From contig DASWMI010000096.1 in NCBI GenBank assembly GCA_036399835.1, forward strand, positions 1 through 53,794: a stretch of 53,794 nt of DNA. The letters run 5' to 3'. Shown one piece after another: positions 43,244 through 51,452 of this stretch. Both the position numbers and the translations under genes were made by a program. The notes beneath the pieces are model-generated. The model was not told the origin of the DNA. It ran no database searches and worked only from the letters and a program-made list of their open reading frames with translations. Source of the stretch: DASYML01 sp036399835 (lineage in GTDB: Bacteria > Acidobacteriota > Blastocatellia > Pyrinomonadales > Pyrinomonadaceae). Numbering within the stretch: the first letter of the stretch is position 1; every line of letters begins with the position of its first letter.

Positions 43244-44881
43244 ATGACCCTGACAGTCAGACCCCCCTTCTTTTCGTCGCGCGTTGCTCTAGGTTTCTTC
43301 CTTCTCATCACACTTTTCTCGACAGGCACAATCAGTTGGGCCAAAGGCAAGCGGGCCGCTGCGCCCGCCAGGAGCGCGCGTGCGGACCAGAAGCGTTCGC
43401 GCGCAGATAAGGGGCGCGAAAAGAGCGCGAAGAATTCTCGCGCCGATAAAAGAGGGCGAAGGGAAGAGGCGCGCGCCTCTGATAATCGCAAGGGGCGCAA
43501 TGCCAGGGAGACGCGCGCCGCGCTCAGGGATGATCGCAGGGGCGGGCGTAGACTCTCGCGCCGCGAGCGCATGCTGGCCGAGGCGCAGCGCCGCCGCGAG
43601 CTTGAAGAGGCCAGAAGACGCGCAGAGGCCGCGCGCCAGGCAGCCATCGCGCGCCAGCGTGCGATTGAGCAGGCCATGCGCGATGATGTCGCCGCCAGCA
43701 TCTCTCGCGATGATACGACCGGCGAGGATATGGAAGTGCGTCGCGCCGCCGTCGCCGCGCTCGGCAATCGTATCGGGACGGTCGTCGTCATGAATCCGAA
43801 GAACGGTCGGGTTTATTCTATAGTCAACCAGGAATGGGCGCTGCGGCGCGGCTTCAAGCCCTGCTCGACCATCAAGCTCGTCACAGGGCTGGCGGGTTTG
43901 ACCGAGAAGGTCATCAGCCCTTACGAATCCGTTGATGTCGCGGCGGGCAGCTATAACCTGGACCTGACGAGCGCGCTGGCCTATTCCAACAACGGCTACT
44001 TCCAGCGCGTCGGCGGACAGGTCGGGTTCGACCGCATCATGAATTATGCGCGCGAGATGGGTCTGGGCGAGCGCACGGGCATCAATCATGTCAACGAGTC
44101 TGCGGGTCGCGTCCCCGTTTACAAATCGGGCTGGGCGGTCAATCGCATGTGCTCGCACGGCGACGATTTCGAGGTCACGCCGATTCAACTGGCGACGCTG
44201 ACTTCGGCCATCGCCAACGGCGGAGAGCTGCTCACGCCGCACCTGCCGCGCACGCCGCAGGAGGATGTCAACTTTAGGAAGATTGTTCGCCGCAGGCTCA
44301 ACGTGCCGCAGGAGGCTTATCAACGTCTGGTCCCGGGCATGATCGGCGCGGTCAATTACGGCTCAGGCAAGAAGGCTTATAATCCTCTGGAAACGATTGC
44401 CGGAAAGACAGGCACGTGCATTGGTGATGGACAGTGGCTCGGACTCTTCACCTCCTACGCGCCCGTGCATGACCCGCAACTGGCCGTCGTCGTCATCACG
44501 CGCGGACCGGATGCGCGCAAGCACATCCCCGCCGCCATCGCCGGAACACTTTATCGCGCGCTCAACTATCGCTTCAACCCGGCCAGCCCCTCTGGGCTTG
44601 CCAACACGCCTGTCGTGCCGCGCCCGAGGATTGACCCGAAGGCCGCAGCCGCCATCAGCGATGAAGACAGGGAAGAAGAGGCCGCCGACCAGGCGGGCGT
44701 GGCGGGCGCAGACGACACGACGACAGGAGCCGGAAATGCGAACGATAGTAAGGTCAAGAGCACGCTGATGACAGTTCCTGCGCGACAGCCGGAGGTCAGA
44801 ACTGGTCCAGCCAGAGAGCAGGCTTCGCCGACGCTTTCGCAGCCCGCAGGCGAGAGGCCGCGCCGCGCAACCGCACCATAA
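43244..44881 (+). CDS. Exported penicillin-binding transpeptidase with Arg-rich linker
   Basis: Protein of 545 aa. A signal/anchor segment (VALGFFLLITLFSTGTISW) leads to a 115-residue Arg/Ala/Glu-rich region (about 35-150) likely forming a long charged helix, then a transpeptidase domain with Ser208-Thr-Ile-Lys (SxxK), Ser248-Asn-Asn (SxN) and Lys388-Thr-Gly (KTG). It has no N-terminal PBP dimerisation domain, so it may be a penicillin-binding protein of unusual type or a class D beta-lactamase relative, but the large KTG-domain and IGAVNYGSG fit a transpeptidase. C-terminal Thr/Ala/Pro tail of about 80 residues. Peptidoglycan cross-linking in the periplasm is the likely role. Confidence 0.87.
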   Translation: MTLTVRPPFFSSRVALGFFLLITLFSTGTISWAKGKRAAAPARSARADQKRSRADKGREKSAKNSRADKRGRREEARASDNRKGRNARETRAALRDDRRGGRRLSRRERMLAEAQRRRELEEARRRAEAARQAAIARQRAIEQAMRDDVAASISRDDTTGEDMEVRRAAVAALGNRIGTVVVMNPKNGRVYSIVNQEWALRRGFKPCSTIKLVTGLAGLTEKVISPYESVDVAAGSYNLDLTSALAYSNNGYFQRVGGQVGFDRIMNYAREMGLGERTGINHVNESAGRVPVYKSGWAVNRMCSHGDDFEVTPIQLATLTSAIANGGELLTPHLPRTPQEDVNFRKIVRRRLNVPQEAYQRLVPGMIGAVNYGSGKKAYNPLETIAGKTGTCIGDGQWLGLFTSYAPVHDPQLAVVVITRGPDARKHIPAAIAGTLYRALNYRFNPASPSGLANTPVVPRPRIDPKAAAAISDEDREEEAADQAGVAGADDTTTGAGNANDSKVKSTLMTVPARQPEVRTGPAREQASPTLSQPAGERPRRATAP

Positions 44882-44884
44882 AAA

Positions 44885-44970
44885 CAAGGCAAAAGTAAAA
44901 AGCACAAAGGCAAAAGTAGGGTAAGCTTAAAACTCCCTCTTTTGCCTTTTTGCTTTGACCTTTGGGCTTG
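44885..44970. repeat. Word-repeat hairpin after the transpeptidase gene
   Basis: Arm 44885-44921 (repeating AAGGCAAAAG) is complementary, with mismatches, to 44935-44970 (CTTTTGCC and CTTTGACCTTTGG). It lies directly after the stop codon and may end the transcript. The rest of 44971-45212 has no gene; GGAGG at 45197-45201 is the next ribosome site. Confidence 0.5.
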
Positions 44971-45212
44971 ACAGGGAGGTGTTTATTGCAGGATTATTGC
45001 GCGCATCACCTGTCAAAAGGTTATCACCCGGTTTCCGCGTGTGTTCTTCTCCCCATTTTAGTCTGCGCCCTCTCTAGGGAGCGGACGGCAACCGCCGCCT
45101 GTGGGCAAGCATCAGAAGGGTGCGACGCTGGAAGGGTATTTCGTATATCCCCGAAAGTTCAAGAGTAGAATCAGAATTAAAGGATAGATATCGCCTGGAG
45201 GACATCCGACCG

Positions 45213-46442
45213 ATGAAAAAGTTGATTCAATCAGTAGCATTTGGCGCGTTGGTGGCGACGTTTGCGCTTCCGGCGTTGGCGCTTAATGAAAACGCGTCGT
45301 CTCCTGTGGTCGCAAGCCTTGCGCAACAGGGTGATGCTGAAATCAAAGCGGCCCTGTATGGCAAGTTCAGGGAGAATTATAAGACCAATCAGCCGGTCGC
45401 CTATGAGACGGCCAAAGAATATTTGACCAAGTATCCCGGTGATACTGACGAGATTGCGACTTATCTCAAGAAGTGGGTCGCCGCCTACGAGAAGGGTTCG
45501 CGTAAAGCCAAGCTCCCTTTGCTCGTCTATAACCAGAAGAATTTTCAAGAAGCCTTTACGCTCGGCAAACAGATTCTGGCGGACGAGCCGGACGATCTGA
45601 AGACGCTGATTGATCTCGGCTATGCGGGCTTTCTCGCAGACGCTGCCAAGAACGAGACCTTCAACACGGAGGCTTTCGGCTATGCCAGAAGAGCCATCCA
45701 GCTCATCGAATCCGGTAAAGCTCCGGACGCCTGGACGCCCTTCAAAGGCAAAGATGACACGCTCGCTTATCTCTATTACACGGTCGGTCGGCTCGGTCTC
45801 AAGAACAACCCGAACGATGCTATCCCCGCGCTGATTAAAGCGGCGCAGTTTGCGAGCGACATCAAGACTACTCCTTCGACTTACTACTTCCTCGCGCTGG
45901 CCTACGAGACCGGCCCGTATGCCAAGCAGACCGCCGATTACAAGACCAACTTCGAGGGCAAGGACGAATCGGACGCGAGCAAGCTGGCGCTGGCTAATTT
46001 GAATCAGGTGATAGACCGTCTGATTGATGCCTATGCGCGAGCCGTCGCAGCATCCGGGAACGACCCGAAGAATGCGCAGATTAAGACCGAGTCAATGAAT
46101 CGTCTGACGGGTCTTTACAAGTTTCGTCATAACAATACGGACACGGGCCTGACCGGATACATCGCGGGTATTCTCAACCAGCCAGTACCGCCGCAGCCGA
46201 CTCCGATGACGGCGCTACCCGTCCAGCCCGGTACGCCCGCGTCTCCGACCGGCACAGGCAACGGCGCAACCGGCACAACGCCGAGCGGGACGACGCCCGC
46301 GCAGCCAGCGCAGCCTTCGCCGACCAACAAGCCAGGCGCGGCGACCCCTGCGCAGCCAGCGCAGCCAGGCAGCAAGACTATCGCTCCGAAGTCGAACAAG
46401 AGCGGCACCACTGCCGGAAACCACAATCACCGTCGCCCGTAA
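45213..46442 (+). CDS. Exported tetratricopeptide-like protein with Pro/Thr-rich tail
   Basis: Protein of 409 aa from ATG 45213 (GGAGG at 45197-45201). Signal peptide ends near ALPALAL. The helical body (about 40-320) shows TPR-like pairs (EAFTLGKQILADEPDDLKTL, YTVGRLGLKNNPNDAIPALI, TPSTYYFLALAYETG). The last 90 residues are low complexity Pro/Thr/Gly/Ala with PAQPAQP repeated and a His-rich end (NHNHRRP), probably spanning the envelope or binding metal weakly. Function unknown. The rnc gene starts about 124 bp downstream. Confidence 0.8.
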   Translation: MKKLIQSVAFGALVATFALPALALNENASSPVVASLAQQGDAEIKAALYGKFRENYKTNQPVAYETAKEYLTKYPGDTDEIATYLKKWVAAYEKGSRKAKLPLLVYNQKNFQEAFTLGKQILADEPDDLKTLIDLGYAGFLADAAKNETFNTEAFGYARRAIQLIESGKAPDAWTPFKGKDDTLAYLYYTVGRLGLKNNPNDAIPALIKAAQFASDIKTTPSTYYFLALAYETGPYAKQTADYKTNFEGKDESDASKLALANLNQVIDRLIDAYARAVAASGNDPKNAQIKTESMNRLTGLYKFRHNNTDTGLTGYIAGILNQPVPPQPTPMTALPVQPGTPASPTGTGNGATGTTPSGTTPAQPAQPSPTNKPGAATPAQPAQPGSKTIAPKSNKSGTTAGNHNHRRP

Positions 46443-46565
46443 GAATCGTTAGCATTGGTTGACAACCTCAGCCGCGCTCACGGAGTTGAGCTGAAATTTC
46501 AAACGCCGGATGCCTCTTCAGAGAAAGACGAAGCATCCGGCGTTTTGCTACAATCTGAAGCCATC

Positions 46566-47321
46566 GTGAAAAGAAAGAAGACCGAGACTCCCGCCCTGCC
46601 CGCGCTCGAAGAGATTATCGGCTACACATTCGCTGACCGCGCGCTGCTTGAGCGGGCCTTGACGCATCGCTCCTGGGCGCACGAGCAAGTCCCGCCAGGC
46701 GCTGAAGACCAGGCTCGCCGTCTGCACAACGAGGTCTTCGAGTTCGTCGGCGATTCCGTGCTCGGTCTGGTCGTGGCCGACTTCCTCTTTCAGTCTTACC
46801 CGGATGTCACCGAGGGCGAGTTGTCTCGCATGAAGCACGCTCTGGTCAGCGCGCAGACGCTGGCCGAAGCCTCGGAGCGTTTGTCTCTCGGAGATTTTTT
46901 GCGCGTCGGGCGAGGCGAGGAAAAGAGCGGCGGGCGGAGCAAGAGTGCGCTCTTGGCGGATGTTTTTGAAGCCGTGCTGGCAGCCGTTTATCTGGACGGT
47001 GGAATCGGCGCGGCAAAGGGTTTCGTCTCGCGCGCGCTGGAAGCCGAGCTGGAAAACGCCAACCCTGAAGCCGCCGCCGCCGCGGATTACAAGACCATGT
47101 TGCAGGAGCGCTTGCAGGCGCAGCATCTCTCTGCGCCGCAGTACACTGTCATCGAAACATCAGGCCCGCCGCACCGCCGCGTCTTTCACGTCGAGGTCAG
47201 TTGGGATGGCGGCAGCGTGCGCGGCGAGGGCCGCACGATCAAGGCCGCCGAAATCATCGCCGCCCGCCTCGCGCTCGAAGCGATGGATGAGAAAGAGTCT
47301 GAGACAAAGGCTGCGGATTAA
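46566..47321 (+). CDS. rnc: Ribonuclease III
   Basis: Double-strand-specific RNase processing rRNA precursors and structured mRNA. GTG 46566 gives 251 aa, close to the family norm; TTG 46455 would add 37 residues that look like the intergenic region. Catalytic signature NEVFEFVGDSVLGLVVADFLF-type at 57-77 of this start (acidic residues Glu and Asp), second acidic site DVFEAVLAAVYLDGG, and a C-terminal dsRNA-binding domain (DYKTMLQERLQ ... GEGRTIKAAEIIAARLALEAM). Note NEVFEF in place of the usual NERLEF. Cytoplasmic. Probably followed by lepB in the same direction, as in many bacteria. Confidence 0.92.
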   Translation: MKRKKTETPALPALEEIIGYTFADRALLERALTHRSWAHEQVPPGAEDQARRLHNEVFEFVGDSVLGLVVADFLFQSYPDVTEGELSRMKHALVSAQTLAEASERLSLGDFLRVGRGEEKSGGRSKSALLADVFEAVLAAVYLDGGIGAAKGFVSRALEAELENANPEAAAAADYKTMLQERLQAQHLSAPQYTVIETSGPPHRRVFHVEVSWDGGSVRGEGRTIKAAEIIAARLALEAMDEKESETKAAD

Positions 47322-47328
47322 GTGGCAA

Positions 47329-47422
47329 GGGTCAGATAGCTATGAGGACGGAGGAAAGAATTTGAGCTTCAACAAAGATTTTGTTTTCCTTCGTTCCTCC
47401 AACTCCTATCCTTCTTCTTGAC
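47329..47422. repeat. Imperfect hairpin between rnc and lepB
   Basis: Arms starting GGTCAG (47330) and ending TTGACC (47422) are imperfect complements built of AGGA/GGAGGAA words. It lies in the 131-bp rnc-lepB gap and may be an attenuator or terminator. Weakest of the word-repeat hairpins. Confidence 0.35.
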
Positions 47423-47452
47423 CGCAGCGCGAGCCTTCTTTAGGATGCCATT

Positions 47453-48394
47453 ATGAGTGAAGACCGCACGAGCACAGGGCTGGCAGAGCCTCCTGCCGAA
47501 ACAGAGACCAAAGCGACGACTTCCGGCAAAGCTTCAAGGGCGGCGAGCCGCAACGGCTCGGCTGGCAGCGCCGCCACGGAGCGCAAGACGCAGGGGCCGC
47601 CCAAATCCGTCTGGCGCGAATATTTCGAGTCAGCCGTCGTCACGGTCATCATGGCTCTCTTCGGGATGACCTTTATCGTCCAGGCCGTCAAAGTCCCGAC
47701 CGGCTCGATGCAGAACACCATCAATATCGGCGACCACCTGCTCGTCAATAAGTTTATCTTCGCGGCTGGACCACCCTTGCCTTTCTTGCCGCAGCGACAG
47801 ATTAGGCGCGGCGACATCATTGTCTTCAAGTATCCCGGCAATAACTATGAACCCTGGCGCGACCAGGAAAGAGAAAATAACACCACGCCTTATAAGACTA
47901 ACTACGTCAAGCGCGTGATAGGGCTGCCGGGCGACCGGATAGAGATACGCGGGACGCGCGTTATCGTCAACGGCCAGCCGCTACCCGAACGCATCGTCAT
48001 CGCGGACGATGCCTGCCAGGGCGCGCCGCCCAAGGCCGCCTGCCATGATGCGCCGCTCAAGATGGTTGACGATTCGGCGACCGTTGCGGGAACCTCTTAC
48101 ACGGTCTTTTACAACTCCGGCGCGCACGACCCCGAAGAACAGTTTCCGGCCTTCAAACACGAAGCCAAAGGACCAATCCTGACCGTTCCGGCTGACTCCT
48201 ATTTCGTCATGGGCGATAACCGCGATAACAGCGAAGACAGCCGCTGGTGGGGCTTTGTCCGCCGCGATCTCATCATAGGCCGCGCCATGTTCGTCTACTG
48301 GTCCTACGACGAAAGCGCTTCAAAGGACGGCAACCCGCTCTCGCTCTTCTTCCAGAACACACGCTGGAAGCGCACCGGCACGATGGTCAAATAA
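47453..48394 (+). CDS. lepB: Signal peptidase I
   Basis: Cleaves signal peptides of Sec-exported proteins at the outer face of the cytoplasmic membrane. The 313-aa protein has a 45-residue Ala/Thr/Gly-rich cytoplasmic N-terminus, one membrane helix (AVVTVIMALFGMTFIVQAV), the catalytic Ser in VPTGSMQNT, the catalytic Lys in YVKRVIGLPGD, and the family box GDNRDNSEDSRWWGFV. An insertion with CQGAPPKAACHDAP (two Cys) sits in the middle domain. Numerous exported proteins in the window are its expected clients. Starts 131 bp after rnc. Confidence 0.94.
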   Translation: MSEDRTSTGLAEPPAETETKATTSGKASRAASRNGSAGSAATERKTQGPPKSVWREYFESAVVTVIMALFGMTFIVQAVKVPTGSMQNTINIGDHLLVNKFIFAAGPPLPFLPQRQIRRGDIIVFKYPGNNYEPWRDQERENNTTPYKTNYVKRVIGLPGDRIEIRGTRVIVNGQPLPERIVIADDACQGAPPKAACHDAPLKMVDDSATVAGTSYTVFYNSGAHDPEEQFPAFKHEAKGPILTVPADSYFVMGDNRDNSEDSRWWGFVRRDLIIGRAMFVYWSYDESASKDGNPLSLFFQNTRWKRTGTMVK

Positions 48395-48443
48395 ATGGCT
48401 GAACGCAGGCTCTCGTCAACGATAAAACGGAAGCTATTGGACC

Positions 48444-48511
48444 ATTGAATCCTCGACTCATTGATTCATTGATTCAACGTCTCATCCGCGCATTGATTCG
48501 TTGATTCAAAG
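48444..48511. repeat. ATTGATTC tandem words between lepB and mscS-type gene
   Basis: ATTGATTCATTGATTCAACG (48460-48479) and CATTGATTCGTTGATTCAAA (48491-48510) are two imperfect copies of a doubled 8-9 nt word; further TTGAAT/ATTCA words flank them. No gene within 48395-48564. Confidence 0.6.
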
Positions 48512-48564
48512 CTTCGATAGCTTCTTATTCATCATTCATCGTTAGTCGTTCCTGCGAGTCGCGC

Positions 48565-50160
48565 ATGGCCTGCGTTCACTCTTTCCCGGCTATGAGCTTT
48601 TGGCAAAACGTACAGATGACATCTGGGATGAGCAGCGCCTTTTACTGGGTCGTCCCCGGATTTGTGCTGGCCGCCGTCGTGCTCCTCGTTCTGGTCCCGG
48701 CAGAGCGCAGACGCATACGCACCTCCGCTTTACTCTTCCTCTTGGCCTTCGGCGGGCTGCTCTTGTGCGGCGCGCTGCTTTCATACGGCGCAACTCCCTC
48801 CAACTCCTTTTACGTCTGGGTGCGTTGGACCTCTCGCTTTTTAGAGGGCGTGGCGATTATCAACCTGGCTGGCATACTCGTGTTCGACGTGCTGCTCGGT
48901 TCGATGCGACTGACGCCGCCGCGCATCATGCGAGACCTGATACTGGCGCTGGCCTATCTGGTCGGCGGGCTGATGCTGCTTTCCAGTAGCGGTGTCAACC
49001 TGACGGGCATCGTCGCTACCTCTGCCATCATCACCGCCGCGATAGGCTTTTCGATGCAGGACACGCTAGGCAACGTGATGGGCGGGATGGCGCTCCAGAT
49101 GGAACGCTCGATTAGCGTCGGCGATTGGATTCGCGTGGATAACCAGGAGGGGCAGGTCAAGGAGATTCGCTGGCGGCAGACCTCGATTGAGACGCGCAAC
49201 TGGGACACGATTGTGATCCCGAACAGCGTCTTGATGAAGGGGCAGGTGACAGTGCTCGGTCGTCGCACGGGCGCGCCGCGGCAGCATCGCCAGTGGGTCT
49301 ACTTCAATGTGGATTTCCGGTTTGCGCCGACGGATGTGATTGATGCGGTCGAGACGGCGCTGCGCGCCGAGCCGATTCCAAACGTCGCCAGCCAGCCTGC
49401 GCCACACTGCCTGACGATAGATTTCAAGGAGAGCTATGCGACATACGCCGCGCGCTACTGGCTCACGGACCTGGCCCTCACAGACCCGACGGATTCCATC
49501 GTCCGCTCGCGCGTCTATTTCGCTTTGAGACGCGCGGGCATTCCGCTCTCGATTCCGGCCCAGTCGCTCTTTATCACGGAAGAGGGCGAATCGCGCCGCG
49601 AGCGTAAGCACGTCGAGGAGATAGACCGCCGCGTCGAGTCGCTTCAGCATGTCGAGCTGTTCAACGCGCTGACGGATGCGGAGCGGCGCGAGCTGGCAGA
49701 GCATCTGCGCCTGGCCCCCTTCGTGCGCGGCGAGGCCATGACCAGGCAGGGCGCGCAGGCCCACTGGCTCTACATCATGACGAAGGGTGACGCCGAAGTG
49801 CGCGTCGCGGTTGACGGCAGACCGCTCAGCGAAAAGGTAGCGACGCTGCATGCCGGTGATTTTTTCGGCGAGATGGGTTTGATGACGGGCGAGCCGCGCA
49901 CGGCGACCGTCGTCGCCCTCACGGATGTCGAGTGTTACCGTCTGGACAAGGAAGCCTTCAACGACATCCTCAGCCGTCGTCCTGAACTGGCCGAGGACAT
50001 CTCGCATGTTCTGGCTCGCCGCCGCGTAGAGCTTGAAGCCGTCCGCGAAGACCTCAACGAAGAGGCCATGCGTCTACGCATGCGCCGCACACAGGGCGAC
50101 CTCCTACACCGCATACGCAACTTCTTTACCCTCGAAAGAAATAACGGAACAGGCAGCTAG
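48565..50160 (+). CDS. MscS-type channel with C-terminal cyclic-nucleotide-binding domain
   Basis: Inner-membrane protein of 531 aa. N-terminal helices (residues 25-140), then the MscS core: pore helix GIVATSAIITAAIGFSMQDTLGN and beta domain SISVGDWIRVDNQEGQVKEIRWRQTSIETRN. A cNMP-binding domain (355-480) ends with the phosphate-binding cassette GEMGLMTGEPRTATVVAL. This is the bacterial cyclic-nucleotide-gated (bCNG) architecture of the MscS family, which opens on nucleotide binding rather than on tension alone. Ligand may be cAMP or cGMP; no cyclase is in the window. Weak ribosome site at 48565; ATG 48592 is possible. Confidence 0.9.
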   Translation: MACVHSFPAMSFWQNVQMTSGMSSAFYWVVPGFVLAAVVLLVLVPAERRRIRTSALLFLLAFGGLLLCGALLSYGATPSNSFYVWVRWTSRFLEGVAIINLAGILVFDVLLGSMRLTPPRIMRDLILALAYLVGGLMLLSSSGVNLTGIVATSAIITAAIGFSMQDTLGNVMGGMALQMERSISVGDWIRVDNQEGQVKEIRWRQTSIETRNWDTIVIPNSVLMKGQVTVLGRRTGAPRQHRQWVYFNVDFRFAPTDVIDAVETALRAEPIPNVASQPAPHCLTIDFKESYATYAARYWLTDLALTDPTDSIVRSRVYFALRRAGIPLSIPAQSLFITEEGESRRERKHVEEIDRRVESLQHVELFNALTDAERRELAEHLRLAPFVRGEAMTRQGAQAHWLYIMTKGDAEVRVAVDGRPLSEKVATLHAGDFFGEMGLMTGEPRTATVVALTDVECYRLDKEAFNDILSRRPELAEDISHVLARRRVELEAVREDLNEEAMRLRMRRTQGDLLHRIRNFFTLERNNGTGS

Positions 50161-50298
50161 TAAACGCCGTCGCCACGCTGCCGCCTTCATCGTTTCCGCT
50201 TGATAGGTCATACTTCATCTTCGTTTTCGTGTCTTTACGGTGAAACTTCTTGACTATCTTTGACGACGCGCGGGAAAAATTCCGAGGAGGGATGAGCG

Positions 50299-51252
50299 AT
50301 GTCTGCAATGTGGGGATTAGGCGGTCTGAGCTGGAAGCAACTGGCGAAGCGCGTCTGGCAGCAGATTAATGAAGACGACGTCTGGGGACGCGCCGCGCAG
50401 TTGTCTTACTACTTTCTGCTCGCCCTGATTCCTTTACTGGTTTTTCTCACCTCCGTCATCGGCGTGATTCTCGGCTCAGGCACGGGGATGCGCCACAAGC
50501 TCTTTAACTATCTGAGCCAGGTCATGCCTCCTTCGGCCTTCCACCTGATTGATTCGACGATGCTTGAGATTAGCAGCGCGAGCGGCGGCGGCAAAATATC
50601 CTTTGGTATTCTCGCCACGCTCTGGGCCGCCTCGAACGGTATGGGAGCGATTACAGGGGCGCTCAACGCCGCCTACGATGTCGAGGAATCGCGTCCCTGG
50701 TGGAAGCAGCGTCTGGTCGCCATCGGTCTGACCATCATGCTTTCTACTCTCATCATAGGGGCGCTGACGCTCGTGCTCTACGGCGGCAACATCGCGGAGA
50801 GCGTCGCGGCGCGCTACGGCTTCGGCGACCTCTTTACCACGGCCTGGAAAATCTTGCAGTGGCCCATCGTCCTGGCCTTCATGCTCCTGGCCTTCGCGCT
50901 CATCTACTATTTGGCCCCGGACCTCAGCGATCAGGATTGGACCTGGATTACGCCAGGCTCCTTGATAGGCGTCCTTCTCTGGCTGCTCGTCTCTTTCGCC
51001 TTCCGCGTTTATCTGCACTTCTTTGATTCCTACAGCACGACCTACGGCTCGCTCGGCGCTGTCATCATCCTTATGCTCTGGCTTTATCTGACGGGCGCGG
51101 CCATCTTAGCCGGTGGCGAAATCAACGCCGAGATAGAGAATGCTGCGGCCCAAGGTGGCAAGCCGGAGGCTAAGGAAAAGGGCGAGCGCGACCCGAAAGA
51201 GTTTGAGCGAAAGGGTCGCGGCAAGAAAGCAAAAGCCAAAGCGAAGGGCTAA
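50299..51252 (+). CDS. YihY/BrkB family inner-membrane protein
   Basis: Protein of 317 aa with about six membrane helices (LSYYFLLALIPLLVFLTSVIG, LVAIGLTIMLSTLIIGALTLVLYGG, IVLAFMLLAFALIYYLAPD, GSLIGVLLWLLVSFAFRVYL, LGAVIILMLWLYLTGAAILAGGEIN). The motif AQLSYYFLLALIPLL and LYLTGAAILAGGEINAE are diagnostic of the YihY/virulence factor BrkB family. AGGAGGG precedes ATG 50299. The C-terminal tail is highly basic (GRGKKAKAKAKG). Old ribonuclease-BN annotations of this family are wrong; the true function, perhaps transport, is unresolved. Confidence 0.92.
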   Translation: MSAMWGLGGLSWKQLAKRVWQQINEDDVWGRAAQLSYYFLLALIPLLVFLTSVIGVILGSGTGMRHKLFNYLSQVMPPSAFHLIDSTMLEISSASGGGKISFGILATLWAASNGMGAITGALNAAYDVEESRPWWKQRLVAIGLTIMLSTLIIGALTLVLYGGNIAESVAARYGFGDLFTTAWKILQWPIVLAFMLLAFALIYYLAPDLSDQDWTWITPGSLIGVLLWLLVSFAFRVYLHFFDSYSTTYGSLGAVIILMLWLYLTGAAILAGGEINAEIENAAAQGGKPEAKEKGERDPKEFERKGRGKKAKAKAKG

Positions 51253-51294
51253 GCGAAGGCGTGCGCGGCTGCCATCTCTCATTCTCAGCGTCCA

Positions 51295-51436
51295 TTTCAA
51301 GACTTGCCACCGCAGGCGCAGAGACATAGAGAGAAGATAAAAAAGGATGTGATAAGACTGTTCAACTCATCTTTCCTGCCTATTCTCTGTCTCTCTGTGC
51401 CTCCGTGTCTGCGGTGGCTGATTCCGAGTTTTGAAA
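51295..51436. repeat. Hairpin repeat element, copy 1 (upstream of sat/cysC)
   Basis: A 142-bp palindromic element: outer TTTCAA/TTTTGAAA-type ends, then GCCACCGCAG ... CTGCGGTGGC arms continuing through AGAGACA/TCTGTCTC words. It ends 16 bp before the sat/cysC ATG, so it lies in the leader. Copy 2 at 53197-53353 has nearly identical 3' arms (25 of 26 nt). Confidence 0.8.
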
Positions 51437-51452
51437 CAACCTCTAAATAACG

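Noticed and set aside
43289..44323. Long minus-strand frame opposite the transpeptidase gene
   Set aside because: High G+C shadow frame; the plus-strand protein carries all family motifs.
50299..51252. Ribonuclease BN
   Set aside because: Old annotation of this membrane family; the sequence is a polytopic membrane protein.
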